DNA of 64,000 nt from Eucommia ulmoides (taxonomy: Eukaryota; Streptophyta; Magnoliopsida; Garryales; Eucommiaceae), in contig CM028334.1 of NCBI GenBank assembly GCA_016647705.1, forward strand, positions 2,790,001 to 2,854,000. The letters run 5' to 3'. The notes beneath the pieces are model-generated. The model made no database searches. It worked only from the letters and a program-made list of their open reading frames with translations, and was not told the origin of the DNA. Shown here one piece after another: positions 27,540 to 39,250 of the stretch. The position numbers and the translations under genes were made by a program. Numbering within the stretch: the first letter of the stretch is position 1; every line of letters starts with the position of its first letter.

Positions 27540-29366
27540 TTTTTTTTTCTCTTCAAGATATTCTTTTTCACTATTAATATTTTGATCTTAGAATTACTTA
27601 CTATAATTTTTTTAAAGTATACATTTTCAACTTTTTATTTTTAGAAAAAATCAATTACAATTTTTAAAATTTCATATTCTTTTCCTCTAATTTATATCGT
27701 TTACAACATATTCTATGATTTATGTTATATGTAAATTAAGAATAAATATTATAACATCAAAATATTTAAATTAAAAATATATATTAATATTTTTTTTTTA
27801 GACTTAAATATGAAACTAGAAGTCTAGATGATGGTATTATCATGTCCTCCCTGCCCCACCACCACCTTCATTGAGCTTAATTTTATTTCACCTACTACTT
27901 GAATTGACAACTCTCTAGTACCTTGTCATTCTTCAAACATCAATTTTAGTAACAAGAACAACAAATCCGTCGCTAACGGCAAAAATATGTCCGAATTTAA
28001 CCTTGAAGACAGATGTTGTTTATGAATAAACATCAAATTTTTATTTTTTATTTTTTTTTGTCAGAGATCAATTCTCATAAAAAGTAATTTAAAACCAATA
28101 CAGTGGAGTGTACCTATAAAATCTTTTTAGTTGAAATACACGTAAAACTAGTCCGGATATAAAAAAAATTAAAAAAATACAAAATTTGAAAGACCCCAGC
28201 ATTGGTGGTCCATCTCCGCGGCAGACCCTAAGCCTAGGGAAGACCCAAACTAATCAATCTTTGAAAAATTTCATTATTATCTTTATGTTTTAACTGATTA
28301 AATTTTTTCATGAATCTATTTATAAAAGATATTTTTAAATTTTTTGCCTATATACTCTATGCGTTACACGTTAAAGTATTTATTTTGAAAGTCTAAAGTT
28401 ACTAGGCTAAATGAAAGTCACAATAAATTGTTCATGTAAATTGTCATGACTTTTATGTTCAAGATTTTTATGTTATGTAATGACTTCGTACTTTTAACAT
28501 AATTATTGGACTTTTATAAAATTATTTGGGTGAATAGTAAGTGATTGTTTGCAAAATATCCTTTATAAGAATCTATATAATAAATTATGAGTTTTTTTCT
28601 TTAAAATGTCCTTTTGTCAAGGATTTTGGTCGACCTCCCTCCTCCTTGGCCGAGCAGGGTCTCCTCTCCTAGTCCTGATCCTCCATTAATTGCGTAAAAC
28701 TCACACTGATTGGTCGGTTCCCCAAAAATCTCCCCAGATTAAGACTGGTCAGTTCCTCACCTCACCTATCCTCTCCTCAAAAAGGTCAGTCACTTTGTTC
28801 ATTGGGTCATTTGGACATTGTTTATTGCACCCATCCATTGTACAAGGGGCCCTTGTCCATTGCGGCCCTGCAAGCCCGGCCCATGGCCCTCGCCATCTTT
28901 CTCTGCTTTAATCATGATTTAATCAAGTTGGATTAGATCCTAACATTAACATCTAATCCTCTTGCTTCACCTATTTTGGGGCTCTCCCTATGAGTTGCTT
29001 CAAAGGTTCATGCAACACAATTTATTACATTCATGATTGGTTTATCTGCCCAGCTTGCATAACTCTCACATTCGAGAGAAAATTCGTTTGGGAACACCCC
29101 CAACAGGTTTTTTTGCAAGTCCTCAACGTACAACGGTACAAGTCAAGCTGCGAGGAGTCATATTCTCTGCCAGATAGCTCGGACAGAGATCTATTCAATC
29201 AACGTTTTTGTACTTATCAGTTAACAAGTTTTGTGCACCAACAAGTTTAAATTAATTTGAAGGAAATAAATGGATGAAATTGAATTTTAAAATTTTTTGG
29301 CGTAAAAATCCTCGTCCAAAAAAATATTTTTACCTTTTAAATTTTATATTTGTAGTTAATCACTTA
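27540..29366. other. Intergenic, no gene seen; possible LTR remnant at 28630-29250
   Basis: AT-rich to about 28.6 kb. The following 600 bp is more balanced and ends CACCAACAAGTTTAA, reminiscent of old gypsy LTRs, but lacks clear boundaries. No supported exon. Confidence 0.4.
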
Positions 29367-29947
29367 GGCCCCGTTTGGTAATCATTTTCAATCCAGAAAT
29401 TCTCATTCCATTCCCAGATTTTTGGGAATTCTGTTTGGGAATAGCGTTTGGTAATTTTTGTTTCCGTTTCCATTTCATTCCCATTTGAGAATTGTTAATT
29501 TTTGTTTCCGTTTCCATTTCATTCCCATTTGAGAATTGTGCCCATTTTTTTCTTAAGAAATGAGAAACAAAAAAAAGTTGTTTTTCATTATTCCCATTCC
29601 ATTCCCAAAACACATGATTACTGTTCATCTACTGGCCGCCTACCGCCCGTCGCAGCCCACCGTCCGGCCGGGAATTTTCCTGCCACTTCCGGCCGGCGTC
29701 GCCGGCACTGGGGGGCACCGCCATCTCCGGCGCCAGAGCCACCGCCGGCCAACCGGCAACGGAGCCACCGTCGTCAGGCCAAAACAGGAAAAAAAAAAAA
29801 TTAGGATAAAATCGTTACCAAACACAATTCTCTTCCCAAAAAAAAAATTATTGTTACCAAATGCGATTCTACTCTAAAAAAGAAAATAAAATTCTCATTC
29901 CCATCCCACTGTTGGAATAGAAACAAAAACGGTTACCAAACGCCACT
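29367..29947. mobile_element. PIF/Harbinger-type MITE with GC-rich core, copy 3
   Basis: Inverted relative of copy 1: left end GGCCCCGTTTGGTAATCATT, right end CGGTTACCAAACGCCACT, flanked by TTA (29364-29366 and 29948-29950). The GC-rich core (29630-29770) is the shortest of the five. A 40-bp stretch of the left arm is duplicated in tandem near 29455-29540. Confidence 0.82.
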
Positions 29948-30826
29948 TTAGTTTTTTTATTATTTATTATCTTTGTATAATTATAAATTAAAACAATTTA
30001 ATTTATGAACAGCAACCCGACCCAAATATCACAATTTAGACGTGACTGGTCACAGTACATCATAACCCACTTTTATGAACTCACCAACCTTCTCACGATT
30101 AGTCTAACAAACCTCCTTAGTGGTGGAACCCACCAGCCGCCAACTCTTACCTGCCACCCGGCCCCAACAAAAATCCTTTTTCTTTTCAGCAATCTATAAT
30201 TTAACTTATTTTAATTTAAAAATAAAACTCTTAATTAACTTTGATTTGTATTTTAATATGGTAATCAAGGAACCTTTATATTTCTAATTAAATACATCTA
30301 ACTAAAATTTGAATCATCTACCTCTGTCATCACCTGCCACCCACCACTGTCTGATCTCTAGAATCATATCGCTAAAGTCTAGTCACTGACCGCTAAATTT
30401 TTTTACGTACATGTAATTATTTTTTACCTATATTTTTTTAAGTGAATTTTTAATTACATTCCATTAAATTTTTTGTTACACTCATAATTTTTCGACGATT
30501 GAAAATAAAAAAATTTGTTGAATGTAACTAAAAAATAAACTAAAATGTATATTAAAAATGTTTCTAAAAAATAGTTAAATATAACTAAAAACAATTTAGG
30601 TGATCGGTAATTTTGGAGTTTCGGCGACTAGCAGTGGCTGAAATCCGTTGGGTGGTGGCAATGAGACAGTAATTGATGATTGAAGATTAATATTTTCATA
30701 AACTCAAACTAAAATTAAAATAATTATTTAAGTTGATTTTTTTTATTAATTTAATATAATTACCTCACACCCTTTCTTTTTCTCTAATACATATTCTCCA
30801 CTCCGGAGCAGAAAAAACCATTCCGT
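29948..30826. other. Upstream region of the CSE gene
   Basis: AT-rich promoter-distal DNA with one AC-type element, ACCAACC, at 30083-30089. No other feature recognised. Confidence 0.5.
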
Positions 30827-30833
30827 GGTTGGT
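30827..30833 (-). promoter_or_regulatory. AC-II element (MYB site) in the CSE promoter
   Basis: GGTTGGT, the reverse complement of ACCAACC, lies about 37 bp upstream of the CSE TATA box. AC elements are bound by lignin-regulating R2R3-MYB factors (MYB46, MYB58, MYB63 group). ACCAACC also occurs at 30083-30089 and ACCAAAC at 30946-30952. Confidence 0.55.
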
Positions 30834-30869
30834 GAAAACCGCTCTCCCTCTCTCTCTCTCTCTCTCTCG

Positions 30870-30880
30870 TATATATAAAA
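30870..30880 (+). promoter_or_regulatory. TATA box of the CSE gene
   Basis: TATATATAAAA directly after a CT repeat (30847-30868), 74 bp before the start codon. Position and sequence fit a plant core promoter with a short leader. Confidence 0.7.
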
Positions 30881-30953
30881 CACAAGTCTCTCTGTTCCAA
30901 CCCAACAAACCCCACCTAAAAGCTATACCCACCCAACCACCCGCCACCAAACA

Positions 30954-31883
30954 ATGCCGTCCGAGCCTCCACCTCCACCGGAAACACCCACCACGCCGCC
31001 CAACTTCTGGGGCGACACGCCGGAGGAGGAATACTACACCTCCCAAGGCGTCCGAAACACCAAGTCCTACTTCGAGACCCCCAACGGCAAGCTATTCACG
31101 CAATCGTTTATTCCCCTGGATCTCCCAATCAAGGGCACGGTGTACATGACCCACGGCTACGGCTCCGACACCGGCTGGCTATTCCAGAAGATCTGCATCA
31201 ATTACGCCACCTGGGGCTACGCCGTGTTCGCCGCCGACCTCCTCGGTCACGGGCGCTCCGACGGCGTCCGGTGCTACCTCGGGGAAATGGATAAGATCGC
31301 CGCCAGTTCGCTGTCGTTCTTCATCAGCGTGAGGAACAGCGAAGAGTACAGACGGCTGCCGGCGTTTCTGTTTGGGGAGTCGATGGGTGGACTGGCGACC
31401 TTGCTCATGTACTTCCAGTCGCCGCCGGACACGTGGACGGGCTTGATATTCTCGGCCCCACTCTTTGTAATCCCGGAGAACATGAAGCCATCAAAGGTAA
31501 ATTCCAATTTTCGTGGAACCAGTTTCTTCTTTGAATACGGGTGCGCGATAGATACAATTTGTTAATTCGTAATTAACTCGGATTAGATTTTAATCGTTAT
31601 TGGCCAAAAAATCAACTAAATATTAACCAAATATTAAAATAAAGAATAAAATTTAATTAAATTATATTTTATCTTTAAAATTTTAATTTAATTAAATTTT
31701 TATTTTTTCTTTTGAATTGCTAACCAATGATTCCCTTAATTTATCTATTTATTTATTTTTCACTTCTCTCCCATCCATCCTTACAGCATCTCCTGCCATC
31801 CTCCCTACGCCATCTTCTCCCGTCGGCGCCGGACCCCTGTCCACCGCCTCCCTTCTCTTCTCCTCCTTCCTCTTCTTCTATTT

Positions 31884-31920
<37 letters not shown>

Positions 31921-32793
31921 CATTTAATTTATGTTTAAATATTTTTTATTTAAAAAAAAAATTATATTTTATTAATTGAGGATTTTATTGTACAAACGCA
32001 TCCCGGCCTTGATTTATTTGAAATTTCTTTTGTCACCATGTCAAATGGGAATTTCTTTATATCTTAAAAATATAGTTGGTAACAAATAAATATAAATAAA
32101 TTAAAGGTACAAAGAGTAAAAATAAAGTAACAATTCTTCGAATACTCATTACACTTTACACCTTTTTATTTTAATATCGTGTATTAAAGAGAATAAAAAA
32201 AATAAAACAAATAATATTATTAAAAAATTCATATAATATGTTATGGGTCTAGAAATTTAATCTTTCAGATTTTACTAAATATTTACATAAAACAGAGGGA
32301 ATACACAAAACTTTAATCTTTTAGATTTTTATTTTTTTTAATTTTCTTGAAGTTGCACCTATTCATGTACGGACTCCTTTTCGGGATGGCCGATACGTGG
32401 GCAACAATGCCGGACAACAAGATGGTCGGAAAAGCAATCAAGGACACCGAGAAACTGAAGATTATCGCTGGTAACCCAAGAAGGTACACCGGCAAGCCAA
32501 GGGTGGGGACAATGAGGGAGATTGTTAGGATGACCGACTATGTCCAAAGCAACTTTGATAAGGTTACATGTCCATTTCTGACGGTTCATGGAACTTCAGA
32601 CGGGGTCACTTGCCCGACAGGCTCCGAGATGTTGAACGAGAAAGCAAGCAGCGAGGACAAGACGCTGAAGCTGTACGAGGGAATGTACCATTCTTTGGTA
32701 CAGGGTGAGCCGGATGAGAACGCTGATCTCGTGTTGGCTGACATGAGGGCTTGGATTGATGAGAGAACCGAGAGGTATGGCTCGAAAGTGTAA
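30954..32793 (+). CDS. CSE: Caffeoylshikimate esterase (CSE; monoacylglycerol/lysophospholipase-type hydrolase)
   Basis: Alpha/beta hydrolase that cleaves caffeoyl shikimate to caffeate and shikimate in lignin synthesis; the Arabidopsis protein was also described as lysophospholipase 2. Exons 30954-31496 and 32353-32793, GT-AG intron at a codon boundary, total 327 residues (Arabidopsis CSE has about 332). The start gives MPSEP, as in other CSE proteins. Diagnostic stretches: NFWGDTPEEEYYTSQGVRN, MTHGYGSDTGW, FAADLLGHGRSDG and YTGKPRVGTMREI. Predicted catalytic triad: Ser143 in GESMG, Asp264 in GTSDG and His284 in MYHSL. No signal peptide. The 856-bp intron is AT-rich with a TA microsatellite. 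The coding sequence is GC-rich in exon 1 relative to its surroundings and looks intact. An AC element and a TATA box lie upstream. Confidence 0.95.
31889..31916. repeat. (TA)n microsatellite in the CSE intron
   Basis: About 14 TA units after a CT-rich stretch. Confidence 0.95.
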
Positions 32794-33084
32794 TTGATAA
32801 TTTTTATTATTATTTTTTAAATGAAGATAAAATACTATGATTTGCTTTCTCGGTGGTCTATTTGGGTTTTGTTCATATTTATCATAGCCTTGTTGTATTT
32901 GGGGTTGTTGGATGATGTTTGTGACAGATGAACAATTATCAAAAGTTGTTTTAGTTAAATGTAATAAAGATAATGGAAGTTATTAACCTTATTGTGATTG
33001 TTTTTAGTATGACAATTGATAGATAAATGGTCATATAAGGTGGTGGTTCATCTCTTCCTAGTTAAATCACACGCCTAAATAAAG

Positions 33085-33560
33085 GATTTAAAGTGAATCT
33101 AGTATTAGAGCTATATCTAAGTCCTCCTTTTCAAGGCGTCTTTTGAGAGAGATTAGGCCAATTGAGTTGTTATTCTGGAATCCGGTGATATTATTCCTAA
33201 TTTAGCCAGCCCTTGTAGCTATATAATTAGGAGAATAGAGTCAGACTTTTCATCTAATGTTGGGCATGTTGAATCCCACATCAGTGTTAGGATCCCAATA
33301 TCCGTTCGCAGTGGTTTGTCAAAATCCACTCTACACGTGAGGAAGCATGTTGAATTTGGGACCCTCGATAACTGTTCGCAGTGATTTGTCAAAATCCACC
33401 CTGCAGGTGAAGGGACATGTTGAATCTTACATCATTTGTGTTACATGATCTTGAGCTATATATATGTCTAGGGATAATCTTCCTCTTTCAAGGCATCTTT
33501 TGAGAGTTCCTATTTCAAGGCGTCTTTTAAGAGTGAGTTAGACTCATTGGGTTACTACAG
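33085..33560. repeat. Dispersed non-coding repeat, downstream of CSE
   Basis: Same family as 8757 and 25655: TATCCGTTCGCAGTGGTTTG, TCAAAATCCACTCTACACGT and a second block TCAAAATCCACCCTGCAGGT, with flanking AAGGCGTCTTTTGAGAG/AAGGCATCTTTTGAGAG words repeated three times. Confidence 0.65.
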
Positions 33561-34007
33561 GGATCATTTATCTAATACTCAACATGAAGAAGATGCACTC
33601 AAACCACAAATAAAATCCCAGTAATGTAAAGAAAGGTAAATTTCTTCCCTTCTATCGGCTCCTTTTTTGGATGCCAAACTATTCTTGCTACTAGTGGTTT
33701 GCAAGAGAGAAAATGAAGAATTTAAATCTTGATAACACAAGCATGCAATTAAAAAAAAATAATAATACACATAATAAGTACTTACATGATTTTAGACAGC
33801 CATGTTGATTGATCCCAAGGATCACGCCAAACAGTCCAAAAGTGCAGCCAAATGCATGCATCACCAGCATTTTAGCCGATAGGGGTAAGTCTTGATAGGG
33901 GTAAGTCTTGAGCACCGGATATGCAAAATCTGAGCCAAAAAAAAAAAGGAAGCACGAGTTAAACTATGTTTCGACAGTCAAGAACATTCTCATCCAGATT
34001 TATGCAT

Positions 34008-34140
34008 GATTGTCCAAGACTTTATATATAGCCTCGGGATCAGGTAATACAAACGACGTGGGATTTTACAAACACCCTCATGCGAAGGATGGACTTTATC
34101 AAACAACCGCGAACGGATATTGGGGGCCCAATGATTCATC
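34008..34140. repeat. Dispersed non-coding repeat fragment
   Basis: Words GATCAGGTAATACAAACGA and ACCGCGAACGGATATTGGGG match the family at 8757-9180. It lies in an intron of the unrecognised locus. Confidence 0.6.
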
Positions 34141-34548
34141 TGATCCTATTTCCATCTAAGCACACAATGAAAGTCCCAAACAATTTGAAAACATGGTTGA
34201 ACAAGTGAATGTAATTTTACTAGATAAATCCCCACATAAAGGAAAGGAAACAGGGGAGAGAGCAGCAGCAGAAGGCACCGACTGCCTTGTAAGTTCTAAT
34301 TTGATAAAATCACTCCTTTCTTTCTCGTCTGAATGAGTAGAGTAATTACAGCAGATTTAATCACTGGTATTACTTATCATTGCTGCCTGGAGGGCCGCAG
34401 CTGATGAAATTAGTAAATACATTCAATCAAGAGTACCTTCATAAAGTCATCAAGCAACATTAAACCAGCGTTTTCCTGGCCATGACTCATGAGATGTATT
34501 AGTTAACTTGGGGGAAATTGAGTAAATTAGGAGGAAGAGTATGTCGTG

Positions 34549-35285
34549 TTCTACTACAACAGCAACAAAAATGTTGTCCCACCTAAATAGGGTGGGCTAC
34601 ATAAATCATTTTTGCTCCATACAGATCATTTAAGAGTCATCTCCTCAATAACTTCTAACCAATCAGATCGTTTCTAATTGTTTTCTCCCACGTCTTCTTA
34701 AGTCTACCTCTCCCCTTTTGAACAACTTCCATTTTAATTAAATCAATTTTTCGCACTGATGCACCCTCAAGTCCACGTGTCCAAACCATCATAAACTATT
34801 TTCTCTCAACTTATCATAAATGGGTGTTATTTCTAACTCTCCCTTATAATGTCATTCCTAACTTTATTCATCATTATATTACCACTCATCCACCTTAATA
34901 TACTCATTTTTACTACACCTACTTCATGAACATGTCTCGTGTTTACCGCACAACATTCTAAACCACAGAGAATTGTCGGTCTTATCACAGATTTGTAGAA
35001 CTTTCCTTTCAATTTCAATGATATCCTACAATCAAAAATCACCATCTTGACTCTATATGTAACGTCCTTCGCAATTCCTTCATTCCCTTGTAAGTATAAA
35101 ACCTAAGTATTTAAATCAAGACCTCCTAGTCTAATTTTTTTACCATGTCATCATCTTTCAAAGTATTTCCATAATTGTTATGCATGTATTCTGTCTTAAT
35201 TCTATTGATCTTTAATCCCATAAGACTCTAAACCTTTTTCTCTAATATTATAATTTAATATTAAGGCCTCTTCTAGTTTCCTATT
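34549..35285 (-). mobile_element. RTE-type LINE 3' fragment
   Basis: Minus-strand pieces ISLKLKGKFYKSVIRPTIL and MSILRWMSGNIMMNKVRN match the C-terminal region of the LINE at 19255-22252. The 3' tail near 34549-34620 reads GTAGCCCACCCTATTTAGGT and continues into GTTGCTGTTGTAG on that strand. It is 5'-truncated and broken by frame changes. It sits in an intron of the unrecognised locus, same strand. Confidence 0.82.
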
Positions 35286-36175
35286 AAACATTAATCCCTT
35301 CCACATATCTCAAGTTGAAGGGCAATACATACACACTGTAATTAGGACAGTTACCATGAGTGATTTGTCCACTCTCTTATTGATACCATTTCTGAAGTTC
35401 TGCATATAAGCATATCATATTACTCGTTATAAATTTTTCACTTGGATGCTATTGCATGTGACGCCAGAAGTTTCTAGGATTGACGAAAATTCAAATAGGA
35501 TGAATTCATATAAACTCAAACTCAAATCTGCCATAATAACATAGCATAAGAGAGCAAGGTAAAAATTACAGATACAGTTATGCATATACACACGAGTACC
35601 GTGTAGCCGTGTATAAGCATGTCAGTCAAACCGTTAACATGAACAAAATTAATTCCGTTTTTCTTTCATTTCTGGTACGCTGTACAAGCATGAATTGCTA
35701 CAATCGAACACTACCTGGTGAGAATTTCAGAAGCGAATCAGCAGCACCGATGGTAGCGCCGATTGAACATCTTCATATGTTTATATTCATATTTATCCTT
35801 CAAACAACGGCAGAAAACGAACGAAAAATTCAAAAAAAATAAATAAAAATAAAACAGCCATAGTGGAGTTGTGATAAACATGAGATTATACCAATCAACT
35901 TCGAAAACAGAAACGCCACCGCTGTGGCGACTTTGACGGTGGAAAGAGGCGTAAGGCGAGATCTGCATGGGCGGATGTGGCCTTGATCTTCGTGAATCGA
36001 GCGTCGTCGCTTCCGCCACCGGAATTCATTTAGAGAGACAGAGGGAGAGTGAGTTGTGATTTCTCTCGCAGAACATGGACTGGTGGAAATGTGGAAATGA
36101 TAAATTTGGCGGGGACTCCGGAAAAAGGAGCGGGCCTGTTTTTGATTTAGCTAAACGGGCCTACGGGCCCAATCC

Positions 36176-36566
36176 TCTTTACAAAATTATGAAATTGGGC
36201 TCAAATGAAAATAGATTGTGCTCAATAGATATTTTCGTCATTTCATCACTTCATTAAATGTAAGACGTTTTTCTATAATATTTTTCTAACGTCAATTTGT
36301 CTGAAAAATGAGAGACGAAAATCTAAATGGTTAAAAAAATATATTAAAAAAAAACATCTTAGATTTTTTATTAGAGCACTGAAATAACAAAAATATTTCC
36401 ATGAGAAATCAGCATGTTGGGAACAACTCATTTTCTATCCAAAAACATTAACATCATTTTAAATTTTGCAAAATTAAAACAAATGTAAAATTTGGGCGAT
36501 CAAATGTGTCATTTAACATACCTCAAAAGTTCACATAGACACTCGCTCTATACTTTGGGGATCATA
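36176..36566. mobile_element. Foldback MITE, copy 2
   Basis: Inverted arms share AAATAGATTGTGCTCA and, on the other side, CATTTTCTATCCAAAAACAT and AACAAATGTAAAATTTGGG with the copy at 7049-7510. No coding sequence. Confidence 0.65.
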
Positions 36567-37412
36567 AATAATTTTGTGACAGCGGATCTAGAAAAATAAT
36601 TAATGGAACAAATGCGTTTTTCTAGAGAAAAACTTTATAAATTTGATTTTTATTTTTATTTTTACAAAAAATAGAGAGATGAAAATGCAAATTTTTCGAA
36701 AAATTGAGGGGAGACTTGAGTCACCAAAGAGTACAAGGCAAGGTGACTTGGTCACTAGTTAAAAGACACATTTACCCTTTGTTCGTAAGGTAGAAATGGA
36801 ACCTCTTTAGTCAAAAAAAGGGGCCAAATGTGACTTTTTCGAGCTCACCCTAACCTAGTGTGAACTTTGAGCAACATTAATTGGGCTTACAATGTGGCGT
36901 ACTTTTTTTTTTTTTTGGGTTGATTGATATAGGCTGTTAGGTGTGAAGTTTGGGTGGCATGTAACGTGCCATGGTTGAAAGTCAAAAATGTTTTGGATGA
37001 AAAATCGACCGAAAATATACCAGAATTGTATATTTTTACGTACATGTTAGAAAGTTACAATTATGTTAATTTCAACACAGCGGTATAGAGATATGATCTA
37101 GGTATATGTAGCATGGGTTAAACAACTATTTTTTTTTTTTTTATCATTTTAAAATTTTTAAAAATCAGAACTATTAATAATTGTTATTTGATTTTCTATA
37201 TATAAAAAAAATATGTTAATACATTAAATATAATTAAAAAAATCTAATTTTACAGATGTGTTAATTTCAACGTAGTATTGTATGATACGAAATGAATGTG
37301 CATGATATGATATCTTATTATTTTTCAAATAATTTAATTTATTGACAATTTTGCAGATATGTTAATTTTAACATTGTGTTATACGATAAAGAATAAATAT
37401 GGATAACATGTG
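36567..37412. other. Intergenic, no gene seen
   Basis: AT-rich; the words GATATGTTAATTT and GTGTTAATTTCAAC recur loosely at 37060-37370. No coding pattern. Confidence 0.4.
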
Positions 37413-37474
37413 ATGCTTACGGAGAATGTGAAAAAATGATGAATATGGGTTTCCTCGATATCGCCTTTGATGTA
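37413..37474 (+). pseudogene. Relic of a PDR-type ABC transporter exon
   Basis: About 62 bp closely resembling the start of exon 13 of the PDR gene downstream (48988-49091), including the preceding intron end: ATGCTTACGGAGAATGTG against ATGCTTGCAGAGGATGTG, and ATATCGCCTTTGATGTA against ATATCGCCATTGATGTA. It corresponds to the [18 protein letters not shown] stretch with internal stops, and its acceptor AG is lost. No other PDR exon was seen around it. Confidence 0.65.
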
Positions 37475-37619
37475 CAAATGAGATCTTAAGCTAGAATAAT
37501 TAGCAAGACTGATGCTATACAATTTAAAAAATTTAATTTAAGAAAAATTAAGTGATTCAAAATTTATAGTAAGTTTTAAATGGGGATAAAAAATTAATGT
37601 GTTTTTTTCATAACCCTAA

Positions 37620-38455
37620 CGGCATGTTTGGTTGGACGAAATCGGAGTGGAATGAAATCTCATTCTGTCCTTGATTCTTATTCCATCGTTTGGTTCTCCA
37701 ATAGAATCATTTTTGTGATTATATTGGAATGAAAATTAAGAGAATGAAATTCCATTTGAAATTGGATGAAATCAAATCAAACCCAATGGAATCAAAACTA
37801 AAATTATAAAAAAAACTCATCGTTGATCCAGCCCAATCCATAAATTAGATAACAGAAACAGAAATTAAAAAATGAAAAATTTAGAATAGAAACATAAAAT
37901 TAAGAACAGAAATTGAAATTTGAGAATAGAAACGGAAAATTGAGAGCAGAAAAAGAAAATTGAGAATAGAAACAGAAAATTAGAGAACAAAAAATTGAGA
38001 GCTAAAAATTAAGAACAAAAACAGAAAATTAGATAACAGAAAATTAGTGAATAAAAAATTGAGAACTAAAACTGAAAATTGAGAACACAAATTGAAAATT
38101 GAGAATATAAACAAAAATTAAATAACAGAAACTGAAAATTGAGAACAGAAACAACAATTAGAGAGCAGAAACTCAAAAAATTGAAAATAGAAACAAACAT
38201 TAAAGAACGTAAATTTAAAATTGAATGAAATAGTAAAATATAATAAAATGAGGGAAGGAATGGAATAGTGAAATATAATAAAATTTTATTATATGGGTAT
38301 AAAGAGAATTTTATTATATTTTATTATTTCATTTTTTCTCTCATTCCATATCAACCAAACAAGTGAATGGAATAATGATTATATTGATAATTCCATTCCA
38401 TTCATTTTCCCATTTCATTTCACTCTCATTTTATTCCATCCAACCAAACAAGCCA
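37620..38455 (+). mobile_element. Harbinger-like MITE with internal 18-bp-type repeats, copy 1
   Basis: Ends CGGCATGTTTGGTTGGACGA and CCATCCAACCAAACAAGCCA are inverted repeats, flanked by TAA at 37617-37619 and 38456-38458. The inside (37860-38220) is a degenerate tandem array of AAATTGAGAACAGAAAC units. Partner copy in opposite orientation at 40999-41985. Confidence 0.85.
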
Positions 38456-38642
38456 TAAATTTTAGGAAAATTTCTCCAAAAGTCCCATAAGTGTAAAACA
38501 TCACTTATGGAAGTCCCATTTAAGGGATCTTTTTACTTTTGGGATGTGACCTAGAAAGTGATATTTTTCACTCATGGGACCTCTCACCAAGTTACCTTAA
38601 ATTTTATAGTTCATCGTTCATACAATTCAATCGAGACAGTAA

Positions 38643-39250
38643 GGTGGCGTTTGGTTAGTGTTTCCACTTTTCTGAACCTAATTGGAATGGGTTGGGTTGA
38701 GTTGAATTAGGTTGGGTTGAGAATTTTGGGAACAGAATTACGTTTGGTAACGACAATTTTTGTTTTGTACTGAGAATAGAATGTGTTTGGTAACGATTTT
38801 ATCCTAAAACTAATTTTTTTTTTTTTGGTTTGGTGGCGGCCGGACGACCGGCGAGGTGGCCGGACAGCTGCCGGCGGTGACGGAGGTGGCCGACGACGGT
38901 CGCCGGAGGTGGCCGCTGGCAGCGGAAGGTCGCCGGAGGTGGCCGGAGACGGCGGTCGGTCGCCGGACGGTGGCGGCGGCGGCGGCCGGTGATGGTCGCC
39001 GGACGGTGGCCAGCGGCGGTGGGTGGTGGTGGTCGGCCGGCAGATGAAGTCGGAAGTTGAGAACTTTGGGTTGAGTTTTTTGGGTACAAAAAGAAACAAT
39101 TTTTTTTTATTTCTGATTTCTTTAGAATTTTGAGAATCAATTCTTATTTTTTGGGTTGGGTTGGGTTGAGTTTTATATTTGCCAAACGCGTTCCGAAAAA
39201 TCAAACCCAAAATTTTGGGATTGGGTTGGAAACACTAACCAAACGGGGCC
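38643..39250. mobile_element. PIF/Harbinger-type MITE with GC-rich core, copy 4 (second subfamily)
   Basis: Ends GGTGGCGTTTGGTTAGTGTT and ACACTAACCAAACGGGGCC; TAA duplicated at 38640-38642 and 39251-39253. Closely parallels copy 2 along its whole length, including the arms and the GC-rich centre (38825-39040). Confidence 0.85.

Larger units (their letters stand above)
33599..36019 (-). pseudogene. Unrecognised multi-exon locus, apparently damaged
   Basis: I do not recognise the family. Plausible minus-strand exons: about 35885-36019, 35715 to about 35767, 33786-33929 and 33599-33690 (stop at 33601). The later exons join in frame: an IGAADSLLKFSP end, then DFAYPVLKTYPYQDL, MLVMHAFGCTFGLFGVIL, and LARIVWHPKKEPIEG ending GILFVV. 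The sequence suggests a small protein with hydrophobic segments. Conflicts: the best frame of exon 1 changes from the MNSGGGSDDARFTKIKATS frame to the VKVATAVAFLFSKLIG frame. Exon 2 needs a one-base shift to pass from DVQSAL to IGAADSL. Exon 3 contains a 16-bp tandem duplication of AAGACTTACCCCTATC. Either the locus is decaying or local base errors exist. A LINE fragment fills the second intron. Confidence 0.45.

Noticed and set aside
37413-37474. Possible extra functional PDR exon
   Set aside because: Internal stops, lost acceptor and no neighbouring exons in the expected order.
38707-39210. 167-codon open frame on the minus strand
   Set aside because: Same cause: GC-rich MITE core with few stop codons.
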